Shown: positions 18,949 through 30,900, counted from the stretch's first letter. The stretch is DNA of 38,567 nt from an uncultured Clostridium sp. (GCA_947647595.1 CANSKZ010000007.1:65229-103795), one strand, 5' to 3'. Made by a program: numbers and translations. The notes: generated from the letters alone by a model not told the origin.

Positions 18949-21528
18949 TTATTCTTCCATAAACACTTCTGAAATATGCCTTTGTAACGCTTCCTGATAG
19001 CGCTCCTTATCCTGAGGATATGTTTTTTCAAGCGTATACGCCGCATCTTTCATTAAATCCCAATCCATATAGATGGTGTATTCTTTTATTCCATCTTCAG
19101 TAGGATTCAATACAATCGTTTCTCCATCTGCTGTATATTCAAATGGTAGGTCAATTGAGCCAGTTGAAGCATTCAGGTCTTCCGCAGTAAATACAACATT
19201 TTCAAATTTCGGTAAATCAACAATGTTGTAAACCATAGTACAAATCCTGGTTTCTTCCTGCATTGGGTCGGTCGAGAAAAACTCTGCTACGACATCATTC
19301 GTGTCAGTTTGACTCTGATCTCGATCAGGATTATACGTTACATCCCATTCTTCATTTTGCATCATTTCCTCAAATTCCAAGACACTTTTGTCATATTTCA
19401 AATTAAAGCCTAACATCATCATGGTGTAATCAGCTTCAAATTTTACCTTCACATTCTTCAGGTAAACATCAATCAAAAGTTGATTTTCAACTACTGTGGG
19501 AGAAAGTGAAATTTCATACCAATTCTTCCTCCTTTTAAAGTTAAAATTGGCATCGACTTTCTTTATTCCCTCATAATTTTGGGCTGTATCAGCTAACTCC
19601 GCTGATATTTCATACCGTCCAGGTGCAGAAATCATGGGTGCTTCTTCAGATGTCACTCCATTTACAGTATACCTCACAGTCGTATCATCCACCAATCCCT
19701 GCAAATCAGCAGTAATTTGATTGGTTGCAGGCTCAAAAGAAGCGTCATTTAACATCATGCTAACTTTTGCTTTTTTTACCGTTAACACAATATTAATTCC
19801 TGTTACCACTTCATAATTCTCCGTATCTTCCGGCGTATAAGTCACTGCAAACTGGTTACTCCCCGCATTGCCTACACTTGTTGTTAAAGGAACCTGAAAT
19901 GAAAATCCTTCTGGCAAAGCAACTTCTGCCAATGTATCGCCATAGGTTGCTTCTAACCCTTGTGGCAACTCATAGCTTGGAATCGCCTTTTGGATTGTAA
20001 ATTCAGTTGTCATATCTGCAACTTCTTTGAATCCTTCAGGAACACCGAATTTTACTGTCAGCGTATATTTCCCCGCATTAATTGCATTGATATCTCCAGA
20101 ATACGTTGGTGTTACATTATCCTGTACCCCAAGCAATTCTGGTTTCTGAATCTCGCCATTGTAGACAAAGGTAGTTTTGTCAAACCGCCAGCCAGAAGTA
20201 TCGATTTCTTTCAATTCTGGCTTCTCGGGTTCACTGCTGTCTTTTACCATTATAGTAACATAAATTCCTGTTACCACTTCATAATTCTCCGTATCTTCCG
20301 GCGTATAAGTCACTGCAAATTGATTTCTCCCTGCATTGCCTACGCTTGTTGTTAAAGGATCTTGAAATGAAAATCCTTCCGGCAAAGCAACTTCTGCCAA
20401 TGTATCACCATAGGTTGCTTCTAACCCTTGCGGCAACTCATAGCTTGGAATCGCCTTTTGGATTGTAAATTCAATTGTCATATCTGCAACTTCTTTGAAT
20501 CCTTCAGGAACGCTGAATTTTACTGTCAGCGTATATTTCCCCACATTAATTGCATTGATATCTCCAAAATACGTTGGTGTTACATTATCCTGTACCTCAA
20601 GCAATTTTGGTTTCTGAATCTCGCCATTGTAGACAAAAGTAGTTTTGTCAAACCGCCAACCAGAAGTATCGATTTCTTTTAGCTCTGGATTGTTGTTATC
20701 ATTGTCATCGTTGTCGTTATCGTTGTCGTTATTGTTGTTGTCATCGTTGTCATTATTGTTGTCATTATTATTGTTCTCATCATCGCTATTGTTATCATTG
20801 CTGTCATCATTATTATTTCCTTCATCAGAATTCGCCGATGAATTAACCACATCAATGACACATTTCAGCGTTCTGACACGGGGTTTGGAATATTTTTTGT
20901 ATTTCTTCCAAACCTTTTTCTTCATTTCAAAAACTACTTCAACCGTAGTTGAAGATTTTTGTTTTCCTTGCACCAAAATTGATAAATTTTTCTTATTCGG
21001 CACAATTCCAATATTTTGATCCGAAGTGGTGACTTTTTTTAATGTCCAAGCGCTTTTTACCTGTTTTTTAGGTAAAATCTTTAACTGTGTGGTTTCGCCA
21101 ACTTTCAAAGTCAATTTTGAATGCGAAAATTGGGGTTTAGCTGGAACAACCCGAACTTTACAAGATAAAATCTTGGTTTTCGGAAGATTTCTGTACTTCT
21201 TTTGCGCACTTTTCTTCAAGCTCAAATAAATTTTAACCGTAGCTGTTTTGGGAAATTGCTTTTTCCCTTTTAAGCTCACTGCTAAATTTTTAGTGCCTTT
21301 CGTTTTTGAAACTTTCAAGATTTTCTTGTTTGAAGTTGTTACTTTTTTCAAGCTCCAAACACGAGCCGCATTTTTCGGAGAAATTTTTAATTTCTTCGTA
21401 CTGCCAGCATTTACCGTTATCGTCCGCTTTGAGATTTTAGGTTTTGCCGGAGAAGTCCCCGCATTAACCATAGACGGTGCAATAAATAATAAAACCATAG
21501 CTACTACCAATAAGACTCTTTTTTTCAT
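18949..21528 (-). CDS. Secreted repeat protein with a C-terminal cohesin-like domain; foreign composition
   Basis: 859 aa. A signal peptide (MKKRVLLVVAMVLLFIAPSMVNAG) is followed by two related Lys-rich beta domains (about 30-130 and 131-225), an Asn/Asp low-complexity linker (about 227-279), two nearly identical 156-residue repeats containing MBG-like beta domains (281-436, 437-592), a shorter beta domain (about 593-655), and a C-terminal domain starting YEISLSPTVVENQLLIDVYLKN that resembles cohesin-type folds. There is no sortase motif or transmembrane anchor. Base composition is visibly richer in GC than its neighbours (about 43-45% in the repeats). It is the only gene with in-phase CGG codons that are not followed by a needed shift: codons 35, 126, 292, 448 and 638, all read as Arg in good sequence. 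It was probably acquired from another lineage. Confidence 0.8.
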   Translation of the reverse strand: MKKRVLLVVAMVLLFIAPSMVNAGTSPAKPKISKRTITVNAGSTKKLKISPKNAARVWSLKKVTTSNKKILKVSKTKGTKNLAVSLKGKKQFPKTATVKIYLSLKKSAQKKYRNLPKTKILSCKVRVVPAKPQFSHSKLTLKVGETTQLKILPKKQVKSAWTLKKVTTSDQNIGIVPNKKNLSILVQGKQKSSTTVEVVFEMKKKVWKKYKKYSKPRVRTLKCVIDVVNSSANSDEGNNNDDSNDNNSDDENNNNDNNNDNDDNNNNDNDNDNDDNDNNNPELKEIDTSGWRFDKTTFVYNGEIQKPKLLEVQDNVTPTYFGDINAINVGKYTLTVKFSVPEGFKEVADMTIEFTIQKAIPSYELPQGLEATYGDTLAEVALPEGFSFQDPLTTSVGNAGRNQFAVTYTPEDTENYEVVTGIYVTIMVKDSSEPEKPELKEIDTSGWRFDKTTFVYNGEIQKPELLGVQDNVTPTYSGDINAINAGKYTLTVKFGVPEGFKEVADMTTEFTIQKAIPSYELPQGLEATYGDTLAEVALPEGFSFQVPLTTSVGNAGSNQFAVTYTPEDTENYEVVTGINIVLTVKKAKVSMMLNDASFEPATNQITADLQGLVDDTTVRYTVNGVTSEEAPMISAPGRYEISAELADTAQNYEGIKKVDANFNFKRRKNWYEISLSPTVVENQLLIDVYLKNVKVKFEADYTMMMLGFNLKYDKSVLEFEEMMQNEEWDVTYNPDRDQSQTDTNDVVAEFFSTDPMQEETRICTMVYNIVDLPKFENVVFTAEDLNASTGSIDLPFEYTADGETIVLNPTEDGIKEYTIYMDWDLMKDAAYTLEKTYPQDKERYQEALQRHISEVFMEE
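19753..20688 (-). repeat. Two tandem 468-bp coding repeats
   Basis: Copies at about 20221-20688 and 19753-20220 are nearly identical at the DNA level. Each encodes a unit from PELKEIDTSGW to the NYEVVTGI region. The offset of exactly 156 codons is confirmed by the paired CGG codons at 292 and 448. This is a recent duplication. Confidence 0.85.
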
Positions 21529-21607
21529 TCTTGTTTACCTCCGTTTTTTGAATTTTTGAAACTGAATCATTTTGGTTACACACCTAAAATTATTTGGTGC
21601 CTATATT

Positions 21608-21645
21608 TATTAAGAGGCATTATTAAAAACATGCCTCTTAATGAA
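21608..21645 (-). promoter_or_regulatory. Leader hairpin upstream of the secreted repeat protein
   Basis: A perfect inverted repeat TTAAGAGGCAT / ATGCCTCTTAA with a 10-nt AT-rich loop, placed between the promoter and the start codon in a leader of about 135 nt. There is no U-tract, so it is a stability or regulatory hairpin rather than a terminator. I could not match it to a known riboswitch. Confidence 0.5.
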
Positions 21646-21670
21646 TGGCAACTAGATTGCCCATATAATA

Positions 21671-21699
21671 ATTATATCAAAAATTTCCACTTATATCAA
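21671..21699 (-). promoter_or_regulatory. Sigma-A promoter of the secreted repeat protein
   Basis: On the minus strand TTGATA (21694-21699) and TATAAT (21671-21676) are separated by 17 bp. Confidence 0.65.
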
Positions 21700-21817
21700 G
21701 TACTTTTTGAAACTGATTTATAAATAATTTCGGTAACCTTCTTCTTTTTAATATTTTAGGTATTTTTCGAAGTCTAAAAGTGTTATTTTACTACTTGATT
21801 GAATTTATTAAAACTCA

Positions 21818-23311
21818 TTAAGCGTTATTAATCGGTTTCATAGTTGGGAATAAAATAACATCTCTAATTGAAGCAGAATTCGTAAATAACATTATCATTC
21901 TGTCTACCCCAATGCCTAATCCTCCTGTTGGTGGTAAGCCATATTCTAAACTGTGAACAAAATCTTCATCCATCATATTGGCTTCGTCGTCACCTGCTTC
22001 ACGTTGTTTGACTTGGGCTAAAAAGCGTTCGTATTGGTCAATTGGGTCATTTAACTCAGAATACGCATTTCCATATTCACGACTTCCAATAAAAAATTCA
22101 AATCGTTCGGTTAATCTTCCATCCGATGGTTTCTTTTTGGTAAGTGGTGAAACCTCGATTGGATAATCATAGATAAAGGTTGGTTGAATTAATGTTTCTT
22201 CTACAAATTCTTCAAAAAATTCATTGATGACATAACCTCTGGTTTGTTTTGATTTGTCCATCTCAATTCCCTTTTCTTTGGCAATGGCTAATGCTTCTTC
22301 ATCTGAATTAATCGTATTAAAATCAATGCCTGTTACTTCTTTGATGGCATCTATCATGCTGATTCGCTTCCAGCTTCCTCCTAAATCAATTTCAGTGCCT
22401 TGATACGTAATTTTTGTATTTCCCAATAATTTTTCAGCAATCGTTTGGAACATTTCCTCTACTAAATTCATCATATCTTGATAATCTTGGTAAGCAGCAT
22501 ATAGTTCCATAGACGTAAATTCTGGATTATGACGAATGTCAATTCCTTCATTTCTGAAGTTTTTTCCAATTTCATAAACACGGTCAAATCCACCAACAAT
22601 TAGTCTTTTTAAATATAATTCTGGTGCAATTCTCAAATACATATCTAAGCTTAATGCATTATGGTATGTCTCAAATGGTCTTGCCGCAGCACCACCTGCA
22701 ATCGTGCTTAATGAAGGTGTTTCGACTTCCATATAATTTCTGCTGTCTAAAAAATTTCTCATTTCTTTGATAATTTTACTTCTCATTTCAAAAGTATTTT
22801 TTACTTCTGGATTGACAATTAAGTCAACATATCTTTGACGATAACGCAAATCTGTATCTTTCAAACCATGAAACTTCTCTGGCAAATCTCTTAAAGATTT
22901 AGCAAGCAACACAACTTCTTTAGCATGGATAGAAATCTCTTCTGTTTTTGTCTTAAAAACAAACCCTTTGATTCCAATAATATCGCCAATATCATAGGTT
23001 TTAAATGCTTTATAGCTTTCTTCGCCTAAATCGTTGACACTAACATAACTTTGAATCGTGCCTGTACTATCTTGAATCGTACAAAAAGAAGCTTTTCCCA
23101 TAATTCTTTTTGCCATAATTCTTCCCGCAACTGAAACATCTTGGTTTTCAAATTTCGCAAAATTTTCTTTAATTTGGTTACTAAATTCCGTTCGATCGTA
23201 TTTGGTAATTTCAAATGGATCTTTACCAGCTTCTTGCAATTCTTTTAATTTATCTTTTCTCACTTGCATTAATCGGTTTAATTCTAATTCTTCATTTGAT
23301 TCAGTATTCAT
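21818..23311 (-). CDS. lysS: Lysyl-tRNA synthetase, class II
   Basis: 497 aa. An N-terminal OB-fold anticodon-binding domain (about 55-165, with [18 protein letters not shown]) precedes the class II catalytic core: motif 2 [19 protein letters not shown] and motif 3 [16 protein letters not shown] near the C-terminus. The length is typical of bacterial LysRS. It is transcribed from its own promoter. CGG trinucleotides on the coding strand are all out of phase. Confidence 0.95.
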   Translation of the reverse strand: MNTESNEELELNRLMQVRKDKLKELQEAGKDPFEITKYDRTEFSNQIKENFAKFENQDVSVAGRIMAKRIMGKASFCTIQDSTGTIQSYVSVNDLGEESYKAFKTYDIGDIIGIKGFVFKTKTEEISIHAKEVVLLAKSLRDLPEKFHGLKDTDLRYRQRYVDLIVNPEVKNTFEMRSKIIKEMRNFLDSRNYMEVETPSLSTIAGGAAARPFETYHNALSLDMYLRIAPELYLKRLIVGGFDRVYEIGKNFRNEGIDIRHNPEFTSMELYAAYQDYQDMMNLVEEMFQTIAEKLLGNTKITYQGTEIDLGGSWKRISMIDAIKEVTGIDFNTINSDEEALAIAKEKGIEMDKSKQTRGYVINEFFEEFVEETLIQPTFIYDYPIEVSPLTKKKPSDGRLTERFEFFIGSREYGNAYSELNDPIDQYERFLAQVKQREAGDDEANMMDEDFVHSLEYGLPPTGGLGIGVDRMIMLFTNSASIRDVILFPTMKPINNA

Positions 23312-23344
23312 AAAATCATCCCTCTCTTATTGATTTATTTTAGT

Positions 23345-23373
23345 ATTATATACTAAAATTCAATTATTGTAAA
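23345..23373 (-). promoter_or_regulatory. Sigma-A promoter of lysS
   Basis: On the minus strand TTTACA (23368-23373) and TATAAT (23345-23350) are separated by 17 bp, about 35 bases before the start codon. Confidence 0.7.
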
Positions 23374-23403
23374 CAGGTTTTGAAAAGTTTTCTTTAAAAT
23401 AAA

Positions 23404-23453
23404 TAGAGAGCATCTATATTACTTCTATCATAAAAATAATATAGATACTCTCT
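23404..23453 (-). terminator. Long inverted repeat after the coiled-coil gene
   Basis: A stem of about 16 bp (GAGAG, one mismatch, then ATCTATATTA / TAATATAGAT and CTCTC) lies 25 bases downstream of the stop at 23478 and is followed on the minus strand by an AT-rich tract. It probably acts as a terminator. Confidence 0.55.
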
Positions 23454-23477
23454 ATCATTTTTGGAATCATTAAAATC

Positions 23478-23858
23478 TTATAATTTTAATTCAAGACTTG
23501 AAATTCTTCTTTCATAACTAAATGCCATAGCTTCGGCTCTATCCATTCTGCCTTCTAAAATTCGTATTTTTTGAGATTTTTCTAGATTTTTGTCTAACTC
23601 TAATGTGACTGCATCAAAAATCGCATCAATTTTAGTTCCATATTCATGTTCAAATAATAATTGTTGATTTTTGACTTCTCTAATTTCTTTTTGCAATCCA
23701 TTCACCTGCTCTTGCATGTGATCCATTCTTTCATCCATTTTAGTCTCTAGATTATTAATCTTTTCATCCATTTTGGTTTCTAAGTTATTAATCTTTTCAT
23801 CCATTTTGGTTTCTAAATGATCCATCTTTTCCAACAAAATTGTGAATTTATCTTCCAT
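23478..23858 (-). CDS. Coiled-coil protein with short heptad/hendecad repeats
   Basis: 126 aa, almost entirely alpha-helical and charged. Near the N-terminus an 11-residue unit (METKMDEKINN-like: LETKMDEKINN) is repeated about three times, also visible as a direct DNA repeat around 23733-23822. There is no signal peptide or membrane segment. It looks like a cytoplasmic coiled-coil oligomer of a type common in Clostridia; the function is unknown. The start follows GGTGGTGAT. Confidence 0.65.
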   Translation of the reverse strand: MEDKFTILLEKMDHLETKMDEKINNLETKMDEKINNLETKMDERMDHMQEQVNGLQKEIREVKNQQLLFEHEYGTKIDAIFDAVTLELDKNLEKSQKIRILEGRMDRAEAMAFSYERRISSLELKL

Positions 23859-23892
23859 AGTATCACCACCTTTCCTTCTATACTGTATTTGA

Positions 23893-23921
23893 ATTCTAAC
23901 ACATCTAATCTAAAAAAGCAA
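23893..23921 (-). promoter_or_regulatory. Possible promoter of the coiled-coil gene
   Basis: On the minus strand TTGCTT (23916-23921) and TAGAAT (23893-23898) are separated by 17 bp. Confidence 0.45.
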
Positions 23922-24365
23922 GAAAAATATATTTTTTTATTCGACCTTTTTCGACAAATCTATAGTGAATCTCTTTTTAGGGATTACCCTCTTAAAAATT
24001 TAGAAAAATGCCAAAAGGAATTTACAATAATGGGTAAATTTGTATTTGAATGAAGGAGAAGATTCTTTAGACAACAAGAAAAAACCAGGAAATCCACTTG
24101 CAAAATATTCTAGGAGAAAAAATCTATCCAAAATAGAAAGTTTAGAATATGAAAATATGAAATTAAGAATTGAGAATGAACGATTAAAAAAGGTTACATG
24201 ATGAAAGGAGTTAAATAGATATGAAATAGATAGATTAGAATTAGAGAAATTGATTAAAGAAATCCATAACAAAAAACCAAGTTATGGATACAGACGAATC
24301 AATAGAATTATAGTAAAAACAACTGGATGGGTAGTATCAGATAATTTAGTACATAAAGTATGTAA

Positions 24366-24875
24366 ATGCCTTTTGAAAAAGTAACATCAGATACAACCAC
24401 ATTTTGGTTCAAAAAAAGATGTTATGATTGGATATATTATTTAGATGTATTTAATAATGAAATTATAGGCTCAGATGTAAGAGATTCAAAACATGGAAAC
24501 AATACATTAAATCACAGAGAAGCATTGAGAAATATGCTAGATAACAAAATAAAAAGAGGATACAAAGACCTTGAAACAATTTTCCACACAGACCAAGGTT
24601 CTGTATACTCTTCTTTATCATTCAATAAAACATTTGAAAATACTTCTATAATAATTTCCATGTCTCTAGCTGGAATACCGACAGATAGTCCAGTTATAGA
24701 ATCGAAGAATGGATGGCTTAAGAAGGAAATGTATATTGATTTTGATATAAAAAATTATAACACAGTCCAAGAATTTATTGAAGATATAATAAGAAATAAT
24801 AATGAATATAGGCCAAGTTATGCACTTAACTATAAAACCCCAGTTGAGTATAGAACTCAACTAGGGTTTTTGTAG
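24366..24875 (+). pseudogene. IS3-family transposase orfB remnant (integrase core)
   Basis: 169 aa open segment holding most of the rve integrase core: the first Asp in VTSDTTTFWF, YYLDVFNNEIIGSDVRD, the second Asp in FHTDQGSVYSS, and the Glu in GIPTDSPVIESKNGWLKKE, followed by EYRPSYALNYKTPVEYR. The DDE residues survive, but the DNA-binding N-terminal part is separated by a frame break and an internal deletion upstream. It is not a CGG-type break: there is no CGG in this element. Confidence 0.8.
24834..24871. terminator. Bidirectional terminator between the IS remnant and the giant gene
   Basis: A strong inverted repeat (AAAACCC-AGTTGAGT / ACTCAACT-GGGTTTTT) overlaps the last codons of the transposase and lies about 78 bases past the giant gene's stop. 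A/T tracts on both sides let it act in both directions. Confidence 0.7.
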
Positions 24876-24948
24876 TTTTACTTTTTGTTGACAACTTCAC
24901 TTTAAAAACTTCTTCTTTCAACTTCATCCTTAACCTCATTTAAGAAAT

Positions 24949-27900
24949 CTACTGACTAAATGAGTTAGAACCACTTGCTGAACTTTTAGTTCCTATAACA
25001 TTGTTATAACTACAATTTACTTTATAATAATAAGTCATATTATTTTTCGTACATCTTACATAAAATCCTTCACCATATCCATTAAAGGACGCACTTCCTG
25101 AAACCATACTTCCTGAAGTAGTTACATTTGAAGCAGGTGACCAACTTGATCCATATTGACTATAATATATTGTCCAGCCAGTTTCATTAAGCCACAATGT
25201 AAACTCTGTAAAACCACTAGCTTTATAATCGTATGAATAATATAGTGTAGGTATTCTAGTTGTTATATTTGGTGATGTTGTTGTGCCTGTTATTGTACCG
25301 CCCTATAGACTGACTAGAGACATACCTATAATTTACTGTGTAATAATAAGTTATATTATTCCTGCTATATTTTAAATATAAAACATTTTCTCCTGTTGAT
25401 ATTGGAATCTCACTTGTATTAGCACTCGTATAATTTTTCCAACCATCACCATTTGAATTATATTGAATTGTCCAACCAGATTGATCAACTGATGCATTGA
25501 AATATAAATAACTTGCCATCATGTCACCTCTATATGTCAATTTTGGAACAGATGTCGTTGTTGAACCCGAACTTGAACCTGATTCTGAACCCGAACCAGA
25601 AATTGGAGGCATAGTCGTTGAAGCTCCTGATGCTGAAGCAAGTCCAGATGAAGATATAGTTACTTTCCAATAATACGTTGAACTACCTTTTGTTCCTTTT
25701 ATAATTACTGTATTTGGAGCACTCATTGTTGAAGTTATACCACTTGAACCACTACCACTCCAACCACTACCAGTAGTAGAATATGATAAATTCCAACCGT
25801 GATTCATTAGTTGAATATGATAATTCACCTTGTGGTGTGCCTACAGAAGAGCGGTTTAAAAATTGTACTTGCAAAGCTGGTGCAGAATAAGTAGGAAGTA
25901 CCCAAGTAGCATAAAATGTCTTATATGCTCCTTGCGATGCCGTTGGCTTCCAATTATACGTTGCACCTACTGAATATTTCGTTCCACTAGTTGTTCCATC
26001 TGCCCATTTATCAAATGTATAACCTGATTTTGTAAAACTATTACTTCTCAATGAAACACTCATCTGAGTAACATATCCACTATACTCAACATAATTTTGT
26101 GTAGCTGTCTGAGAAGAAACTGTTCCTGTTCCTCCATTCGCATTATAGCTAATTGTTAATGTTCTTTGATATGCTGCGTATAATGTATTACTTGAGCCAT
26201 AGTAAGCATTTCCTGGAGATACTGAACCTGTACTTGTAGATGAAGTTGCCCAACGTTGATTGGTCCATCCAGATTTTGCTGAAAGACTTGGAGTCACTAC
26301 ATTATAATTATCAGATGAATAATAGTGTTGTCTTGCTGTTGAAGATATTGAGCCAGATGTATAAAATGTTGCATTTCTATAATAGTGAGCATAAAAACTT
26401 GTTGTAGTTCCAGTATAACTGGTCGAATTCCAACCATCTGATGTCCAACCAGATTTTGAAGTTGGAGTTGGAGCTGTTACACTACTATAAGCCACGCCTG
26501 TTGAATTATAGTATTGTGTTTTAGTCGATGAGGTTCCCTTATTCGTTCCTGAGTAAAAAGTTAAAGTTCTTTTCCATACTGCATATAAATTTACTGTTCC
26601 ACCATTAGTAGACGTTAAATTAGATACTGTTTCTGCATTATATTTACTTACACTCGTTCCTGCTGAAGATGTTGACCAGCCTGCAAACTCATAGCCTGAT
26701 CTGGTTCTACTCATTGATGTTAGTGCCTTTGATTCTCCATATTTAAACGACTGACTTGTAAATGCAGTTGAACTACCATCATAAAATTTTACTGTGTAAG
26801 AATTAGGTGTTGCTGTTGCTGTTAAAGTTAAATCTCCTGCTGGCATAGTAAAATTCGTATTTTTTTCAGTTATATGTCCTTTTAAACTTGTATTATTACT
26901 TGTCCATTGACTCCATGTATAGCCTGTACTCTCTGTTGCATTCAAATTAACAGTACTTCCATACGTAAATGTCCCTTCTAATATTGTATTTGATGCAGGA
27001 CCATTTATTACATTATTAATTCCTGTTCCTGCCACCACAGTTAATTTATAAGAATTTATTTTTGCCTCTGCTGTTAAAGTCAAATTTCCTGCTGGCATGG
27101 CAAATGTTGTATCTTTTGTCGTTATACTTCCTTTTAAGCTTGTATTATTACTTGTCCATTGGCTCCATGTATAACCTGTACTTACTACTGCTTTTAACGA
27201 AACTGTAGAACCATATGGTACACTAATACTACTTGTTGTTGTACTTCCTGTAATGTTATTTATTCCTGTTCCTGCTTTCAATGTAAGTGTATAACTATTC
27301 ACATTTGCCTTTGCTGTCATTGTAATATTTCCTGCCGGCATTGAAAAACTTATGCTTGATGTAGTTTTGTTGGATACCAAACTTGTATTACTACTTGCCC
27401 ATTGTGAAAAAGTATATCCTGTACTTGCTGTTGCTGTTAAAGATATAGTTTCTCCATAGTAACAAGTCATATTGCCTGTTGCTGATGATACTGTTGTATT
27501 CGTATTAGATGATTTCTTCGTAATAGATGCTATTCCAGTTTCTTTTGCGACTGCACATGTATATTGATTTCTCGTATAATAATACTTAATTACTAATGAA
27601 TTATCGCCTTTTATACTAGCACCTACATTAACTCTCTTAGAAGTATTTTCTGTAAATCCTGTATAAGTTTTTGGTGCTGACGTTGCTGATGCTCCTGTTG
27701 TTCCAGTTTTGTTTTCTGTTTCTGTTGGTGTTGTTGAATAATTTCCTGATAAATTCATTTGATAATGTTCTACTCTATAGGAAGTATCTGTCTTTGCTGT
27801 CCAAGATGCAGTTAATGTTTTGTTCGCACTATATTTTGTTGTTGTAAAATTTGAACTAATATAGCCCGCACTTGTTACCATTTGAGTACTTCCATCATAA

Positions 27901-30900
27901 AATCCATTAAAAGTATAACCCGTCTTTGTAGGTACTGTAATTGCATTTGTACTTGTTGTCATTTTATTGGTACAAGCAGATTCTTTATACACTCCTGTAG
28001 CATATTTTTCAAATACAGAATCAGCACCTCCTGTGCCACCTTGTTTATCTAACGTAATCGTATATACATTTGCAGTCCAAGTTGCTGTAAATGCTTTATT
28101 TCCTGTACTTCCTGTGGAAATTGTTGTATTTCCTCCTGTCCAGCCTGCAAAGGTATAACCTGTTTTGGTTGGATTTTTTAGAGTAAATGTTGCTGTTTCT
28201 ATATTGTAGCTTGTTGGATTGTTCCCATTTGGGAAAGTTGCTCCATCAATGCCACTATACGAAATTGTATAATTGATTGGAGTCCATAATGCATAAAATG
28301 TTACTCCTGATGTTACAGTATTGGCTGTTGGTGATAAGGTATAATTTGTTCCTACCTCATGTTGTGTTCCAGAAGTACTTCCTTCTGCCCATTTTGAAAA
28401 ATTATATCCTGTTCTTGCAAATGCATTGCTCTTTAAGGCAACTTGAAGATTTGTAATCGCACCACTTGTATTATAATATTGTGTTCCTGAATGTCCTGCA
28501 AGTGTTCCCGTTCCTCCATTTGCATTATACTCAACTGCTAAATTTCTGCTATAAACAGCATAAAATTCTACTGTGCTTTTATCCGTCTTTTGTCCTGCTG
28601 ATAGAACATTTCCATTTGCTTCTTGGCTGTCTGACCAACCTAGTGTGGACCAACCAGTAATTTTGGTTACACTTTCCAGCGCTGGTGTTGTCAACTCATA
28701 TTTTCCATTTTGTGGATTTGGGTTAAATACTTGTGTTACACTTGTTTCTGTTTTGTTGGTTGATAATCCTGAATAGAATTTTGCATTTCTTTGCCATAAT
28801 GCATATAAATTCACTTCTCCACTTGTTGCTAGATTGGTAATATTTTCTTCATTTGATTTTGTTAGAGTTAATGAATCAATGGTATCTGTCCAACCTACAA
28901 ATGTATAACCAGATTGTGTATAACCTAATGTTTCTATGCTAGTTAGTTTTGCTGCCTCTCCATAAATATGAGTGGAAGTTTTTACTTCTTGCTCACCATT
29001 ATGATATTTTACGGTAAATTCATTTCCTGTTACTTTTGGTGTTGCTGTTATATTCTCTGCTGGCATGGTAAATTCAGCAGTTGCATCTGTAATGTCTTGT
29101 GTATATCCATCTGTTCCACGAACTTCCCATTTTGTGAAAGTATAACCTGGTTTTGTTTCAGCCACTAACTTTATAGTTGAACCATATGGCATTTTAGGAT
29201 TCGTTGGCGTACTTTGTGAAACAGTTACTCCATCTGCTGTTTCTAAAGTAAAGCTATATTGATTCGTAGTTGTTTTTGGCTTTGCTATTACATTTTCATC
29301 TGGCATAGTAAAGGTGGCTGGTGATGTTGTTATATTTTGTGAAAATATGCCATCTCCTTGCACTTCCCAACCAGCAAATGTATAACCTGTATTGGCTACA
29401 GCACTTAAATTTATAGTTGCTCCATAATAATATTCTCTTGCTTCTGAAGTTCCTGTAGTATTAATTTTTCCATTTGCCTCACTTAAATCTAAAGCAAATT
29501 CTTTTTTATTTCTTGTATAATAATATTTAACAACTAATCCTGTTCGGATGGTTTCATTTTCGTTTTCAATACGACTAAAGGTAAAACCAGCATAATTTTT
29601 TTGTTCTCCTGTTAAGTCTACTTTTTCTCCTGCTATTCCAGCTTTTTCCTTGCTTTCAGTTGCTGTTGTTGAATAATTTCCATCTAATCCCATTTGATAA
29701 TATTCTATGGTATAGACAGTATCTGAATTTGCAATCCAATAAGCATAAATGGTTGCATTTTCTGTATAATAGTCTTTAGTAAATACTGTTGTTTTGTAAC
29801 CATTTGCGTCAATCATTTGAGTCCCTTGACCATTTGGCTCTGTATAATATCCTTTGAAAGTATAATCTGCCTTTTCTGGTAACTTGGTTAAACCATTTTC
29901 AGTAGTTGTCATTTTTTTGTCTTCACTGCATGTTTCATCTAGATATACACCTTGATTGTATTTTTCATATAGCGTTTCTGGATTTCCATCTGTTGTTGCT
30001 TCTTGGTTATCTAAAGTAATTGTATACGTATTTTGTGTTGTAACTGGTGTTATGGTAATATTTTCTGCTGGCATGGTAAAGGTAAAGTTCATTTCTTTTT
30101 TATCTGCTATACTTGCATTATTACTGGTCCATTTTACCCAAGTATAACCTGGTTTTAATGTTGCTTTTACTGTAATCTCTGCTCCATATTCATATTCTCC
30201 TGAAGCAGTACTTTCTGTTAAATCTACACCTTCTGAAGTTCCTAAAGTGAAAGTATAGCGTTCTATTTCCCAATGAGCTGTATAATTTCTATCCCCTACA
30301 CTGCCTTCTGGAATTTCTACTGTTTGCACTAATTCTGGCGCCAATCCTTCTTCTGGTTCTCCTTCTGACCAGCCAAGGAATATACTTCCTTCTTTGATTG
30401 GATTAACTAATGTAATACCTGTCGTAGTTACTTGATATGTTTCTGGATTAGTTTCGCCTTCTGGTAAACTTCCTCCGTCTAAATCATAGGTTATATGATA
30501 AGTTTCAATATTCCAATGCGCAACAAATGTTTTATCTCCTATGCTTCCTTGCGCAATTTTTACAGTTTTTTGAGGTGTTTGCCCATTACTTCCTGTCCAG
30601 CCTAAAAATTCATATCCTCTTTTAGTTGGATTATTTAATATAATTTCTTCAGATTCAATACTATATTCTGCTGGATTGGCTTTTCCACTTTCTAATTCTC
30701 CATTGTCTAAATCATATTGAATATGGTATTGGTTTGCTTGCCAATGAGCAATAAAGGTTTTATCCCCTGTACTTCCTTGTGGAATATTAACCGTTTCTGT
30801 TGGTTCTTCACCATTTTTTTCTGTCCAACCAGCAAATATATATCCTTCTTTTTGGGGATTATTTAGTGAAATATCTTCCGATTTTACAGTATATTTTTCT

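Larger units (their letters stand above)
24045..24890 (+). mobile_element. Decayed IS3-family element
   Basis: The plus strand carries the C-terminal end of an orfA-like protein (KKKPGNPLAKYSRRKNLSKI, ENMKLRIENERLKKV), then an out-of-frame start of orfB (LIKEIHNKKPSYGYRRINRI), then the integrase core. The part between the HTH-like region and the core is missing, and the N-terminus of orfA is not recognisable, so the element is inactive. I could not define terminal inverted repeats with confidence; TTGTTGACAACTTCACTTT at about 24886-24904 is a candidate right end. Confidence 0.75.

Noticed and set aside
20645..21019. Plus-strand Leu/Ser-rich ORF opposite the secreted protein
   Set aside because: It is the antisense shadow of the Asn/Asp-rich repeat tract, with no ribosome binding site.
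21590..21760. Cyclic-di-GMP riboswitch in the 21.6-21.8 kb intergenic region
   Set aside because: A GGTTACCGA-like string exists near 21735-21750, but it lies upstream of the promoter and the rest of the conserved core is missing.
24366..24875. The transposase break as another CGG recoding site
   Set aside because: There is no CGG in the element; the break is an ordinary deletion and frame change in a decayed IS.
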